Shown here: positions 44,101-59,100 of the stretch, one piece after another
Layout of the letters: each line of letters opens with the position of its first letter
Numbering within the stretch: position 1 is the first letter of the stretch
Made by a program: the position numbers and the translations under genes
DNA from: Phoebastria nigripes
Lineage: Eukaryota > Chordata > Aves > Procellariiformes > Diomedeidae
Assembly (NCBI GenBank): GCA_035582835.1
Contig: JAYKAV010002662.1
Span: 3,242,992-3,306,991 of the forward strand
DNA length: 64,000 nucleotides
Direction: 5' to 3'
Notes under the pieces: model-generated
The model's input: the letters and a program-made list of their open reading frames with translations, nothing else
Told to the model about the DNA's origin: nothing
The model's database searches: none

Positions 44101-47100
44101 GTTAGTATGGTTTTTTTTGAGGATGGGTGAAAACCCCAAATGAAAACCCATAATATAATTCATTTTAGCAGGAAAAACATTACTCAGACTCTTTTGACTG
44201 GAATAATCAAAACCACTTTATAACTTTAATTTCATTAAAGAGTCTGACCTTTAAGTTCTCATTCAAAAAAAAGCATGTGACCCACATCCATGAAAAATTT
44301 AAAAGACATGCTTAAATAAAATACTATTTAAAAGGGAAACTGCTACAAAACCAAGATTAGAGTCAATTGCCTAACACTAACCAAACAATGCTACAGCTCA
44401 GCAAATATACCTACGACTTGTCCCATAGGGGTATTTTTTCCTTTTATTCATGTGCTATCTATTAAAGAGCAAGCTTCGGAAGGCAAGGAAGATGCCTTTT
44501 TGTTTCTATAATGCTGAAAGCATAATGAGGACCTGTCCTTGACTAAAACTAACCAATATTAACTACAAAAGACCAATTAGTCTTTTTTCATAAATGTAAC
44601 CACCACACAAAGGCAAAATTAGACCCTTAAGCACTAACATTAAAAAAAACCAGCAGATCGATCCACATTAGCTATGGAAAAGACTGAATATAAAATACTT
44701 AAATAAGAAGCAGCCAAGAGTGAGGTGGTAGTAAGATAGGAAAATGAGGGTTGCATTCAAATACCTACAAAAGTGAGGAGATAGGTGGTACTGCTACACT
44801 TCCATGTATAAGTTTCTATGGGCTTACTGTTGGCATGCTTGTTAAGAGATGGGTATGCTTTCCTACCTTTTTTAATATATATAGAGCTCCAGTCTTCTTA
44901 TCTGCTGAAAATATTAATAGGATAATAATTTAAATAAATTTGTAAATCTTTTCATAGATTTTTAGAAGAACATTTTGTTATTTCCTTGTTCCACATATAA
45001 AATCTGGGGGCATTGTATTGTCATTTTCTTTCTTTTGTAGACCTTGAAGGACTATGCTACTCCTGCTGAGCACAGAAAGACAGGAGAAAGGGAGAGTCCA
45101 AGTATCTGTATTCTCATGTTCTACAACAAAGCACCAAAATGGGTCAGTCCCACCAGCAAACTGAAGCACTAGCTGAGGAAGAAGGTACAATCTTGATTTA
45201 AGAGACAGTGCAATTTTCCTTTAGTGGGCTTTCTTTGCTCTTCAGAGATCAGGTTCTCCCTGTTTTTAACACATAAGCCCCCAAAATAACTTGGTATAGA
45301 TAGATTACAAAATCTTGAAATGAAATGCCCAGCAACAGAGTGCCACCTCAACATGAACTAGTATGTCACTGCCTTAACGCTTAGAGTAACATTTAAGAAA
45401 GACACCCGGGGGGGGGAAAAGGAGAAAAAAGAATGTAGAGAATTTCTTTGGGCATATTATGAAAAAAGTGTTTTCTACTCAAGTCATGCAAAAAGGAAGA
45501 AAAGGTCTTTGTGAAACACACTTCACCAGTTTGGAACACACACTAAACAATTTCACTTCAGAGCTTTCAGTAAATTATTTCNGTGAATGTTACTGAATAA
45601 AGGAAACCTGCACTGGAAATTCCTTCAGGAACATAGGCCCTTTCATGTTTCTCAGCTAGGCTTTTCGGCTTTCATTTCTGGGCTATTGCTGCTTCTCTCT
45701 CAGTCTCTCTCTGTGCCCCTAGTCCATTTTGTCTGCTTCCTACACTTCACAGACTGCCCCTAGCATCTGCAATGCCTGTCGTCTATTCAGCATCAAAACC
45801 CTCTCAGAAACGACTTTGTAGCAACAATCTCTCTCCCCTGATTCTACTACCCACATATTCAACATTTAGAGTTCAAGGAAGGTGCATTTTTCAAAGCGTT
45901 CACCTTGAAAAAACCCCCACAGACTTAAAACTCTAAGGCCGACTCTGCTTTCCGACTTCAGTGCCAAGGGAGCGTTCACAGGGCGAGCTCCCACAGAACC
46001 GCCTCCTGGCACCACAGCAGGAAAACAGCAGCACCACTGCAGTGGGAGAGAAAAAGGAATAGGTGAGGCTGAAAAATCAAACACTTTCCTTTAGATGAAG
46101 CCATACGAACTGTCTTAGGCAGCCCAAACCTCCTTTCCTTAAATAACCCAAGTCTCTCCCTCCTCNTTTGCTACTGTGTTCCAGAAATGCAGTTGCACGA
46201 AAGACCTTTTATGTAGATCTGCCTGCCAGAAATGACATTGTGCTTCTGTTCAGGTCTGCAAAACTGCAGGGGGAACTGGGCAATGAAGTCACAGAAATTG
46301 TTTTCATGCACTGGAAAAAAAAAGACAGTTTATGAAAAGGCCTCTCTTACTCTGAATAAACTTTATTACCTAAACCTAAAATGCATATATTAGAATACAG
46401 GCGCTAGTCATTGTCCCTTTGCAACAGCTGGCAGGGGTTAAGCCCTAGCACTTATTTCTTATGGACCAAAGAAGGAACAAGACACACTTTCACTCTCATC
46501 AGTGAGTTATAATGTGCACTGACAATACTACCTGCTACGTAGACAAATTCACAGTATTTTTTTCTTCATATATTTGGAAAGAAAAAGGTAGGGATACAAA
46601 CACAGCTGTTATTTCACAGAAGGCTCAGGACAAAGCAAATCAAAAGAAAAATCTCAAAAAAAAAAAAAATTAGTTTAAAAATGTGCATCTTTTCTTCTGC
46701 TTCATCTGAGAAGACAAATGCTCCTCCAAACTGTGGTTCATAAATTAATGCCTGCCCTCCTCTTGTAAATAGAATCAACATGTTGAAGACGATATAAAAA
46801 TTAACTATGGCTAAATTGGTCTTGCATTATTATGTGCTCCTTTTTCTAATCAACAGGGCAGAATTATGATCACAACAGGTTATGAAGCAAGGAACAACTA
46901 TAAAGGCTGAAAAGTCATGTTAAAGTATTTGCACGAATCAAAGTAAAGTATTTGTTATGAATCAAACTCCCAAGCAATTACCCAGAAAAAGCTCTAAACC
47001 AAATGCTTTGCCAACATTTGGTACATTAATACTCTGCAGTGTATTAGCACATGGACAGGACAGTGTGTTTTATGTCTCTCAAGAAAGGAGCATTTTCTGT

Positions 47101-50100
47101 TTCTTGAGATGCTAATTAAAAAAAAGTGCTAAATTGGGGATGTGTCATATAGCTTTGAAATAAGTATTTCTTCACAATTATAAAAGAATTTTCCACCCAG
47201 AAAAATCCCAAAGACCTTAACACACTGAAGTGTAGTACTAGCTTTACTGAAATGTTAACAATAAATACGTTAAATAATGGGAAAATAAGTGAAAAATTAC
47301 GTATTTCTTTAAAATTAAATTTTGGATAGGCACAAAGTCAGATAGCCTGATAATTATCAGATTATCTTAGAAACAAGTTTTTAATTAAATAGTTTCAGTT
47401 TAATATTATATCTTTTTATTCCCTTTTTTTTTTCACTGGCTGGGTAACTTGAAAAGTTACTTCATGATAATAGCATATCTCACATCAGATAGTACAAATC
47501 TGAAATATTAATCTATCTAACAACTGGTGCGGAAGGAAAAAAACAAATCAGCTATTCATTCAACAAACCTCAATTAGACTATCACAGTCAACACTTACAA
47601 ATTATCTCTCCTTCAGTAACATATAGAGATTTACTTGAGTATCGAAGTATTCATGAGTGAGCAATTATTACAACAGAAACACTAGGAAAATAAAGGAAGT
47701 TTTCTTTCTCAATAAAAGGAATATTCAAAATTAAAATCTATTTCAGACCCCTTCTTTCATCAAAAGTGTTTAGACTTTACACTAGCCACATTTCTTCCAC
47801 ATGCTACTGCCTCTCACTTTATGATTTCACAGCAATCCTTTCAAATTTTTAAATACGCCACTGAAGATCCACATGCAAGTGTGGAGTCTAATTAGATCCC
47901 AAGGTATCCATACTTTACGTGCCAAAATAATTACAAAAACATATTAGAAGCAGAGAAGCGTAGAGTCACATGATTCACATTTACTCAGTTTTAACTATTA
48001 CTTCATTTTCTTAAATACTAGCAAGGATATAGAAAAATGTATTTTATTTTGTATTAGAAAATGTGGTCTATGAGACCACTGGGGAAACTGAAAACTGTCT
48101 TTTGAAAGCTGAGTCCTAAACACTGTAGTTTTAAAGGTGGTGTGTTTTGATAGGGAACAAAACTCTTTCTTCATCTATAAGAACTGTAATTTAGTTTTTT
48201 CTGTTCTGTGTTTCACTGCAGAAGGAAAAATAGAATGCACAAAATCCCACTGGATAATTTGGGGGGGGNGGGGGGGGGGAATCATAAAAATTTGGCAAAA
48301 GTGACTATAGGGTTAAAAACAACTACTAGGCAAAAAGCTAGTAGTTCTTCTTTTTTTGCATAAAGTATATTAAATTACACTTTATTTTCTTTGGCTCCTA
48401 GAGTCAGATTACAGGTGAGAAGAAAACAGGAAAGGGTGAATTTTTCAATAATCCTAGTAATTACAAATGTCAACCTTCTTCTTTCTTCTTATCTGCTTGT
48501 TCTCACTTCTTCCCTATGCCTGGTTCCTCTATTTTGATGTATGCTTTTCAAAGCAGCTGCTACAGGACAATGACTTCAAATGAACAACAGTACGTCATGG
48601 AAAAGCTTATTTTGGTTCAAACAAAAGAATACTTTAATCATTGTTCATGTGACAATATTAATGAGAATTAAGTTGTAAATCTTACTAAGCAGGCAAATAT
48701 CTGTTCTCAAACTGCTGGACCTGCAAAAAACTGAACACACATACAGGTCCCATGGCAGCTCCTGAAGCTGAAGAGATTTACCAAAGCTGTAGTGACATCA
48801 TTTATGGTGTACAAAGGTGTTCCAGAAGAATTGCATGTAGTAAACCAAAACCAACTATGATAATTTTAAGATACCACAGCTGCTCTGCAGAACTTGGAAA
48901 ACACAGTTATAAAATAACTGACATAGTGTTTCTGATGNCATTAACAAGCTGTAAGAACAGTCTGATTCATGTTCTCCAAGACACAAATGATCCGTCTTTA
49001 GGTGACCAAAATCCAAACCATTCTGGAACAGAGTAATTCATGGAAGGTAATTTACAGTGTTAAAATGTTACCAAAGCTGTACCCTTAGTCACTATGTCTT
49101 TCCTTGAAGTACAAAGCTTGTCATCATTGGCAGGGAAATGGCTACAGATCTCTAGAGAAACTCCAAAATAACAACAGGGAAATTCATGGAAAACTGAAAT
49201 ACCTCATGGCCCCCACTGCTGACCTGTTACAGTATTTCTAAAACATGCTAGGAACTGAATGAAACTACTAAACTGACCAAAAGCATATGGAAGTCTCTTC
49301 TTGATGAGACATATGTCACTATTCCTCTAGTCCTTCTCTAGCACTTTCTGTGCAACTAAGAGACAACAACCCACAAAAAAAGTGGAGATGTTATTTTGGA
49401 AGAATACTTCCTGCAGTACTTCCTTCCTTAGTTGCAAGACAAAAGCAACTACAGGAAAAAAAAAAAACTCGGTAAGATAAGATCAGAAGCCACTCCAATA
49501 GAGCAGCCAGGTAGTCACTCCCACGCTGCAGTGAAGGAAGATGAAGAGAAGCCAAGTGCCCTGTGTGTGCAAAAGTACCATAAAAAACACAAGAGTTGGG
49601 AGAGGAACTTCTGAATACCAGAGCTGCTCATTTAGTATCATGTTACAAAGCTTCTCCTTGAAAAATCGGCAAATACAGAGGACTCTGCCCAGAAATGGCA
49701 TAAATTATGATAGATGACGTTCGTTATGCATTTTCCCCTGGCTTTAAGAATTACTAGCTCTTCCAATAATGAAAAAGGAAGAAGGGAGCTTTTAGAGCAC
49801 CGTTTGGAGTTTTCAAGATAGCACTCTATCTTGAAAAAAAGACATTGCTATGAGCTCTGTTCAGCTAGGTTGAGGCATATATGAAGCCAACACCATCCCT
49901 GTCTTCAGGATTCTATCACCTAAACCATTTTTCACACACAGTTTTTATGCAGACAGAAAGTAAAACTAGCTGAAAAAATTGCTGTAGCTAAATGGGCACA
50001 ATCCTCCACAGTGTATGAAGTTAATAGTATATTAAGATGTTGATGCTTATCTTTACATACAAGGAACAATAAAAGGAAGTATCAATTTAGCCAAATCGGT

Positions 50101-53100
50101 TTTCCACTTAAAGCAGCACAAGTAAACATACGCACATACCACTAAAAACATGGACAAGTCTCAACAAGATGAGAAGCATACTGAGGCTAAGGGGTGAAGA
50201 TACATTCAAAATATGGACAAAACACTTAAAAAAAAAAGTATAAACATTTTAAATGTTTCCCACCTTTCCCCTCAATTTATTTCTTTATGGCCTAGCTTGG
50301 TACGCATCATACTAGAATCGAGTCTAGAGCAAAGAATTAAAAACAGTAGATGAAAAGGGCTTTAAGAAACAATTTGAGTGAGATATTTAATATGCAAGCC
50401 TTGTAACATTGCCCCACCTTGGAAGCATCTACAAACAGCGCAATCTCCTGCCTCTGGTGACAGAATGCAAGGGAAGAGGCCTTAAAAAAAATTTCAAGAT
50501 TGCATTACCATGTGAAAAGGGCTTACAGGAGAGAGGAGTGTCAAAACAGCAGATCGTTTTGAGTTTGAACAAGGCAAGATACTATTGATTAGCTTGCTTC
50601 TATGCAAAGCAACAACTCCTACAGTTCTCAGCAATGATAACATGCCAAACACAGCCTGCAGAAGCTCAGCAGAAGCTGAAAACAGCTGCCTTGTACAGAG
50701 AGAAGATACTGCCCTGATTAACTAAAAAGAAAAAAAAAATGGATGGGTGGGAGAAGACGACAGCAATTTTTCAGCTGTCTGGCTGTAAGAGTCTTGGTCC
50801 TGAAGAAACACTTGACTATTACTGGAAAAATGAAAGCTGTGAAGTAGGTAAATATTCAAAGAGATATACGGAATTTCAAAGCAAACAGAATTCCACATTT
50901 TATAAGATGGAAACAGAGTAATACATTTTGGAATGGCTGCTTTAGACACTTCATTACTATCCTGTTTCCCCTACTCAGTCTCTAAGTAGATAGGAACCTC
51001 CTCCTTGGTTTCCATCAATATTGTTTTCTTTGACTTCAGTGTCCTTGACAAATTCTCCCAGACTTGTAAACTGCTTTCTACATCTTATCAGAAGAGAAAG
51101 CTGGCTGGGAAAGTTACCATTGCATTCCTTTCTTGCACACAGTTTGTTCAGAAGTGGTTCAAACACATTATCTACTGAGTCTTCCTTAAATTCACTTCTT
51201 GAATTGAGCTACTTACATATTGGGGGAAAAAAGCAGCCCACCTTATTTGGGACTTTGTAGCATACAGAAGAGCAATGGCTATACAATGTAAGGCAGACAA
51301 GTAGTAAATGTCATTATTTCCTCAGCGGACTGTAGAGAAACAGCCACCTACTCAGTATATGTAAAATAAACAAGCAGATTATAAAGCAGTATTTAAAAAT
51401 ACCTGAAAATATTTCAGAAACCACTCTTGTTAAAAGCTGAGCAGATGCAAGCCCTAAAGGCCTCCACTTTAAATGGTAATGCCAGTAAGTTCACACTTCC
51501 GAATATCAAAAAGCAGCATAGTTAAGAAAGCATAGGACTGAAGCCAGAGATACAAGCAGAAAACTCTGCTTGTCCACATCTATTTTTTTTTTTTCAGCAA
51601 AAACGCTGATTTCTGTTCAATCAGTTTCCTTTGCTTATTTTATCTTACTAAGTCTCCATCTCATACCGTCTTTGCATCTTACCACAAATATCTGTAGAAA
51701 CACCTTACTGATAAAAGTCTATCTTCATAAAGCTGACAATATGACAGCTTCTTTACTATGGTAATTTTTATGTACTGAGTAGAGCACTTACGAATTATAA
51801 GAAAATTTAGTTAAGTTTTGGATCAAGCAAATCACTGGAAGTCTTCTCTCCCCCATCTATATTCCAAAGAGTTCTTTTCTCTCAAGAGAAAATTACTCCA
51901 AAATCCCATGAAAACCTATTAAAGTAGTGGGGGAAGGAACTGCCATGTCTGGGTGTTCAGGCTCTTTAACTTACATACTGTACAAGCTCCAGAGGTAAGT
52001 ATGTGAATTCTTAAGAGTCATCTTGAGAAAAGCTCTGACACTATGCTTGTCACCTGGATCACCAGTTCTTCCTTATGACTTTTTAAACGTAGAAAGTGGT
52101 TCTGAGAAAATCCATGACGCTCACTTGCTGAGATAAGCGAGGTAAGCAAGACAAGCAATGAGATTAAATGAGTCACCTACACCACCCATAAGGGCTAGAG
52201 CACATCTACTACCATAAACTTAACTGCATATTCCAGCTTTTTTTTGTCAGTTGTTATAAAACAACATGATGTACAAGATTTCAAACACCTCACATATACA
52301 GATGTATGTATGTGCACTCATTAATATTAAAGAGAGGCAAACCCAAGACTTTGAAAGAAAGTCAAAGAACCCACCTATGTCTAGACACAAATACGTGTAA
52401 CAAACTGGTCAGACGTCTTTGCCAGGCCTTCAAAATCAGTGAACCAAAAGAAAGAACTGAAGAAGAAAGACACGCTAGGCAGGGTATTTTATGAAACACA
52501 CACAGATATTGAGATCTCTATAGTACTGTTTTTTAAACCTTCAGCAAATACGGGCCAAAAAGAAAACCAAAATGAATTAACATACATACTTTGGAATAGG
52601 TCAATGAAATATGTCCACACAAGCTTTACTAATGCAATCACAAGTTCAGTGAAGCCAAATGGACATCTCAACTGGTAAACAGAGTAATAAGAAACACTGT
52701 CATATCCAGTTAAAACAGATTTGCAAACAATAGGCAGCCTAACTAATGAGAAACATGAATGTAACTTACGAATTGAAGAGACCCTCAAGGTAAGAACAGC
52801 CCCAAAACGCTCTCCACAAATTGAAAGACCTAAACCAACGGACTACACTATCAAGAAAAAGTTTGTTCCGTGTTAAAAATTAATCTGTACATGAACATAA
52901 GGAAAAGAAAATGTACTTTCCCAGCTAAGGAAAGATGTCAATGCTGCAGACCACATCATAAACCCATGTCATGCCAGAGGGGCTTCCAAGAAGACAGAAA
53001 TCCCCAACCAAGCAAACAACAACAAAAAAAACCCAAAGCAAATTTGGTGGCAAGTAGAGGAAATAGCATACAGCTTGTTTTTATTTAACCTATTTTTCTG

Positions 53101-56100
53101 TATGCCCTGAGTACATACTTGCATCTTCATTGCCAACAGTATTCAGAACATTTAAACAGAAACTTTACTTTTAAAATGCAGTAACATCACATTAGAAAGA
53201 AGCCCAAAATTTTAGCAAAAGCAAAGCACAAGCAGTTGTNAACACAAAAACATACATTAAATTAATCGCTATACCTTTCATTCAAAACTTTTTAAAATAT
53301 CTCACGCAAAGAAAATTTCTTNCCTTAAGCTTTTCCACTATCACATAGGATAACCAGCACCTTACACTTTTTTGTGCCTTCTTTAGCTTAGCAACAAGTT
53401 AAAAAGCAGTGGAAAAATTATTACCAAGCGCCTGGACACAAGCAAACACAGGGTTACTTGGGCTCCAAACCAGTCACACACAAACTCTTTGAGCAACCCC
53501 CACATTGCTGCTCCATGGTCAGGAACAGAGAACTACAGAAGAGTTTGCTCCTTATTTCTTGAAAAAAACTAAAAGCAAGAAATTCCCTGGTGTGATCGTG
53601 GGATAAAGATGTCCCATTTTGTCTAGCTATTCCTCTAGAACCAATCACACTTGTGCTTTTATTCTGCTCTCCCTGGGGATGTCACAAGAAGGATAAAAGA
53701 AAATAACCAAAATGTCATTCTTTGCTGGCTGACTGCTGTATTACAGCAAAGAAAGTTTCTCAATGGTTTCAGCAAAGATTGAACAGAAAATTTGCAGAAT
53801 GGTANTTGATTCAAATTTCTCTCATCTCTCTGCATTGCACTGGAACATGTGCAACAGGGGTATCTAAAAACTATTTGCAGAATTTGAGAAGATTAGTAGG
53901 GAAGCTACAGAGCAGCACATGAAAAGACAGGGCTGAAATGGAAACTATCACACCAGAGAGATGTGGGATTCTTCAAGAATTCTTACTTAAATATTTGCAT
54001 TATAAACATCTACACAAAACTTAAAATGTACTAATGACGTGAGGCACCATCACCTTGAGGCACAGGGGAGGAGCAAGGTACCATACAGAAGGAAACAGAA
54101 CTGAAATAATGGAAACAGGATGAAATGCAATGGAGCAAAATACAAGCTTGAATACTGCAGCATGGATTTCTGTTAGAAACCAAAATATCATAATGAAAAT
54201 TACTACAGATGGGAATGAGCTGATCACAAAATGACTACAAGCCACCATCATCAGCCAAAAACAAGGAGATAAAAACTTTTCAGCAGGAGATTTGGGGGGA
54301 AAAAAAAAAAAAGTAACCAATTTCAGATGTTCTTTCAATTCTTTTTATAATTTTTTATACATGCACACACACACATAGAAATGCTTTAACATCTTCAAGC
54401 TCATTTGGAACTGAATACTGTCAGGTCCATTCATTCTGAATAGTCTTTTATTTTGAAAGCAGATACACAGAAATCAATTAAATTATTCAAAGCAAAGCAT
54501 TTATTCAATATGAGTATATGTAAAAGTAGAAGGCGCTAGGAAAGCTGTATTATATGGCTTGTATTGAAAGACTGATTTAAAGCAGCTTTTTAGTCAACAC
54601 AATGGAGAGCATTTACTGGTATCTTCCACATCATTTTTTTATTTTAATATAATGCATGAAAAACTTTAAGAATCAAGTAAAAACAAGCCTAAGCGTGATC
54701 ATGGGAAAAATAGCAAAAAACCTAAAATTATTAAAATAATCTACCAGAGATGATTAAATACAACCAAAAAATATAGCTACATGTGGTAAAAACAATGTGA
54801 AATAGGTCGCTTCATCATTTCAAAATGGTATCAGAATATGACACCAAAAGGAGTCCGCCCTTTTCAAAGGTACCTAACTTTTCCAAATACATTGCCATTT
54901 CAATTTAAAAGACTAAATATTTATATATGTATTTCTACCAACATTTAAAATAACAACATAGGCTTTGTAGTAAACACTAGTTTTCCTATACCAACCTGCT
55001 TTCTGAAACTGGTATGAAAGTAACTGAGAATTTTTTTACTATATTTGAGTCATATAATTTCAGAATATAAAATGGCAAAATAGGTATTTCCTCTATCTAG
55101 TGGGGCATTTGCTAATTTAAACTCAACTTTTCTTTTGTCTGTATTTTGTTTTCATCAGCCAGCTACTTTCTACATTCTAGTTACCGCAGAACTCATTAAT
55201 GATACATTCCATGCAACTCCATAAGTCTTTTTAATAAATTACAAGAGTAGATTTTATCATGAAGACCCATCCAAAGAAACCTTATTATAAATGTGAGCTC
55301 AGAGATCTGTATGTGGATATTTTTGGTCATACCTTGTATTGCATTAGTCCACTGTCTTTTTTTCCAACCCCCAACCCCTATTGTCTTACTGGATTGAGCA
55401 TTCNAGTCTTTTTACTCACTTCTGTGCTCCCTGAGACAACAGCTTTGTCCACGTTCACTGATAGCTGCTCTTCAGTCTGGCAGACTCCCAATGACCACTC
55501 CGCACAGCGGTGATGAGCCCAGCAATGACCTAATGCATTATGAAAGAAAAAGAGCTTTAGTTGTACAACTCTGTCAAGCACTTCCTGTAAGTATGGAACT
55601 TAGTTCTAGTAGTAAATACTTGCCAGATAAAATGAATAGTCTCTTCCTCCTGTTTTTCTTCTTGCAACATTTAATGCCCTTATTATCATACACTGAATAT
55701 ATTGCAGTTACTATTAAGACACTAAATATACTGCAACTTTTTTTTCAACATAACACACCTTCCTCTTCATTTCAGCACATTCTGTACATCTGTTTCTAAT
55801 ATTCAGATGCCTGATCATATAATCATAACAGTGGGGTGTATATGATTCTGTGATTCTATGACTTTATGATTCTATATGCAATGTTTGTGTGAGACACACA
55901 CACAGAGTTACGTTTGATCTTATATTTCACTGTAGATAACATTTGTCTATGTATGTACTCTTAACTTATGAGTCTCAAGGACTGGATACAGATCTGTATG
56001 TTCAAGCAGAACATGCTCACATGATGCTTTAGAATTCTACACAAAACTTTTAAAAGCTCAAAATACAGCATGAACAGAAACACCATATAATGACTGAGAA

Positions 56101-59100
56101 AACTGTGTCAATACAACAAACACATTATAGAGATATAATTAGAAATGTTTATCTACATAACAAAAAAATTCAGAATTTGCAGAATTCAACAAGTATCTCT
56201 TAAAAGAAGTTTCTAATTCAACTCTGGGAAAAACAATGTAAATTATGCATACTTCTGAAGGAATTCTGTGACAGCTTTATACTAGATTAGAAATGATGCT
56301 TTACATTAGCTGGTGAAATTAGGTACTTGGTCAACTTAATCATTCAGCAACCAAAAACTCCCCCAAAAATCTCTGTAAGGGCTTGGGAAGAGTCGTCTAC
56401 AAATAATAACAACTTAAAAAAATTTAGACTGATAAACCCCCTGCCCATCCATACACGCTATGGTATAACTATTTAAAACAAACCATTAAATTTTATTTTT
56501 TGTTTTTAATTAGACTTTGAAATGAGCTTCCACACTCATGAAAGAATGACATTTATATTATTGCACAAATATATTTCCATTTTTGAGGCAAAATATGTGA
56601 GTGGACTACCGGCATCAAAGCAGTTGGACATAGATGAAAAAAGTAATTCATAACTGAGAAAAAAGAAAAGTTCCATTAAAATGAAAGATCACAAACCAAA
56701 CAGTTTTCTGACAGAAAACCTGCAGATACTGGAAACATGCAAGTGTATTATGCCTCTCTCGTTCTAGCAATACTGCTCTTTTAAATCTTCCGTTCCGTTA
56801 TTTCCGATAACCCCGCATTAGCAGCAGGAGATTAGGTAAGGCTACAGGATTAGGACTTTAAGAATTATATTAAGCTATGTCTCATTTTGTTTTCCTTTTC
56901 TCCNCAAAATAGAATCATGATACTGAAGATACTACTACCCGAACAGCAGTAGATTACAAGTATTTCCCCATACAAAGCTGACAATGATTCTGGACAGTAC
57001 TTGAAGAGGAGACTATACAAAAACACCACATAACACTGGCAAAAGCTACGAAAGCATCATCAAACACTTGACAAACACCAGAGCACAGAAAACCAACAGC
57101 TGAAAAACTTCACTCGCTGTCATTGTAGCCACTGTACTACCACCGGATGGGAAAAAAGGAGGATAGCAACATATCTTACCTGTTGGCTCAAATAAGGCTT
57201 GAACGTCAATGTCATCTGGTAAGCCAACTAAACTGAGTTCATCCCAGAATTTGACAACCTGATCGTCAGAAGCAGTTTGGGTGCTTACACTTGTACATGA
57301 TGCTATACTCGATCGAGATCTGTATCGGGGAGCAGAATAACAAACTTAGAAGTGACCACATTCTTTGTTCAATTAGCTAGATACTTGTAAATGATCCAAA
57401 ACTCAGGGAAAGTAAATATAAATTTTTCCAAACATGATAAAAAAATAAACCAACACGAACAAAAATCTTTCTTCCTCATACTTTAGCCCAACATTTTTCC
57501 CAATAACAAAGTTTTCAGTTAAAGCTGCTATTCAATAGACAAAAAAAAAGTGCTTGGTAAAACGCCCCTTTCCCCAGCCTGCTCTCTTCCAATTCTTCAG
57601 GACACACATGCTTCTTTTTTTAAAGTCCACTTCTGTTTGATATTAAAACTTGCCCATCCCTTGGAATGGAGAATTAGGTAACAGCAAGCAGTCTGTGTTA
57701 CTCTGGGGAAGAAGAGATGTAGAAGGAAGAGAAGAGAGTGGTCTAAGTGGAGAGCACCAGCTGCAGCTTTCATATGGCCCTCTCCCTGCAGTCTTACAGC
57801 TGGTCCAGGGCACAGCATTGACAGTATCCTCAAAGGAGACTGCCACGGCCAGAGGTAAGGTGCCTGGATAAAATGCAGCAACTATGGGGGGAAGGTAGAA
57901 AAAAGACCAGGAGTGAAAAAGCTGCTTGGAAATAAGTATCTTCATCCAATGCCATCAAGATGTTAAAAAAAAAAAGGGGGGGAGAAAGAGGGGCTGGGGG
58001 ACGGGGACAGGAAGAAAGGATTGTGGGGGAATTGAGAAATGCAGTGATATAAAGACTACTATATTGTGCTGACATGGGAGGATCTAGTTTATAACCTTAT
58101 TAATTTGTTCCCCAAATTCTAATCTCAACAGAAAACAATTAATAAAACTCAGATTACTCCATTAAAAAAAAAGAAGCTATGATTCCTCCTCCTNTATTTC
58201 TTGCAGGCAAAAAACTATCTTGGACATCTAAGGCTGTGCGTTAGGCTTACTGATAAGAGAGACCTGATCTCATCTGATGCTTCAGCAGCTGGTAGGAAAG
58301 GAGGTGCTGCGCTTTCTATTAAGTTTCTTTAAACTTCATTTTTCTCCCCATTAATAACTCAAATGCGTGCATTTGCTGTTACTTCTGAGCTTCTAGAGTT
58401 GAGACAGCACAAAAACACCTCTCCTTCCCAACTGCTCTCCTGCTTATAACCTCTAAAAAAACCAAGATGCTGAAAAATGACCTACCACCAGCAAGACAAG
58501 AAATAAACACTGGAATTTTAACCTGNGATAACTTTGCCTTCCTGAAAACCACGCATGCTCTACTTCAGCAATTACATTCAGAAATACATGAAAAAAGCTT
58601 AGCGGGGGGGGGGGGGGGGGGGGGGGGGAAGGAAGAGTAACATTCCTCTTGAACTGCCAAAGAAAGCGTAAAAGCTTTCACTTATTACATGATATCCTCA
58701 TGACCCCCGTCATGACAGAAGCTGGACATGAACTCCCTCAGCCCCCCCTCCCCAAACTCGCTAACCCTCACAATATCAAACTGATCCATTTAACGAACGC
58801 CCCAATTCAATCTGCAATTACGTATTTTTGAGTGTGTTTTGGTCAGATTTGACGAACAGCGGCCCCGCCCGGCCCGCGACGCCACGGCCCCTCAGGAGGC
58901 CGCGGCCCCTCAGGCGGCTCCGCCTCACGGGCGGGCGCGGCCGCCGCCTCCCTCATTGTTTCACTTCCTCGGCCGGGCCCCGCGGGCTGGCGGCGGCCCC
59001 GCGCCCGCAGCCAATCCCCGGCCTCCAGCGCGGCGCGGCCGGCCCCGGGCCTGGCGGCCGCCCACGGCCCCGCGCCGCCTGCCGCCACCCGGCATCGCCG

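Larger units (their letters stand above)
30206..55419 (-). other. KMT2C: KMT2C intron 6 (25.2 kb)
   Basis: This very large intron separates the zinc ligands of the pre-PHD (exon 6) from the PHD half (exon 7) of the first extended PHD finger. It contains one CR1 copy, several ancient repeat fragments between about 37 and 38 kb, a short SINE-like tail near 44.5 kb and homopolymer runs. I found no nested gene and no KMT2C-like exon. The ORFs in it are short and look random. Confidence 0.85.

Noticed and set aside
48752..49036. A 94-codon plus-strand ORF in intron 6
   Set aside because: No recognisable domain, an internal N, AT-rich context and no promoter or splice context.
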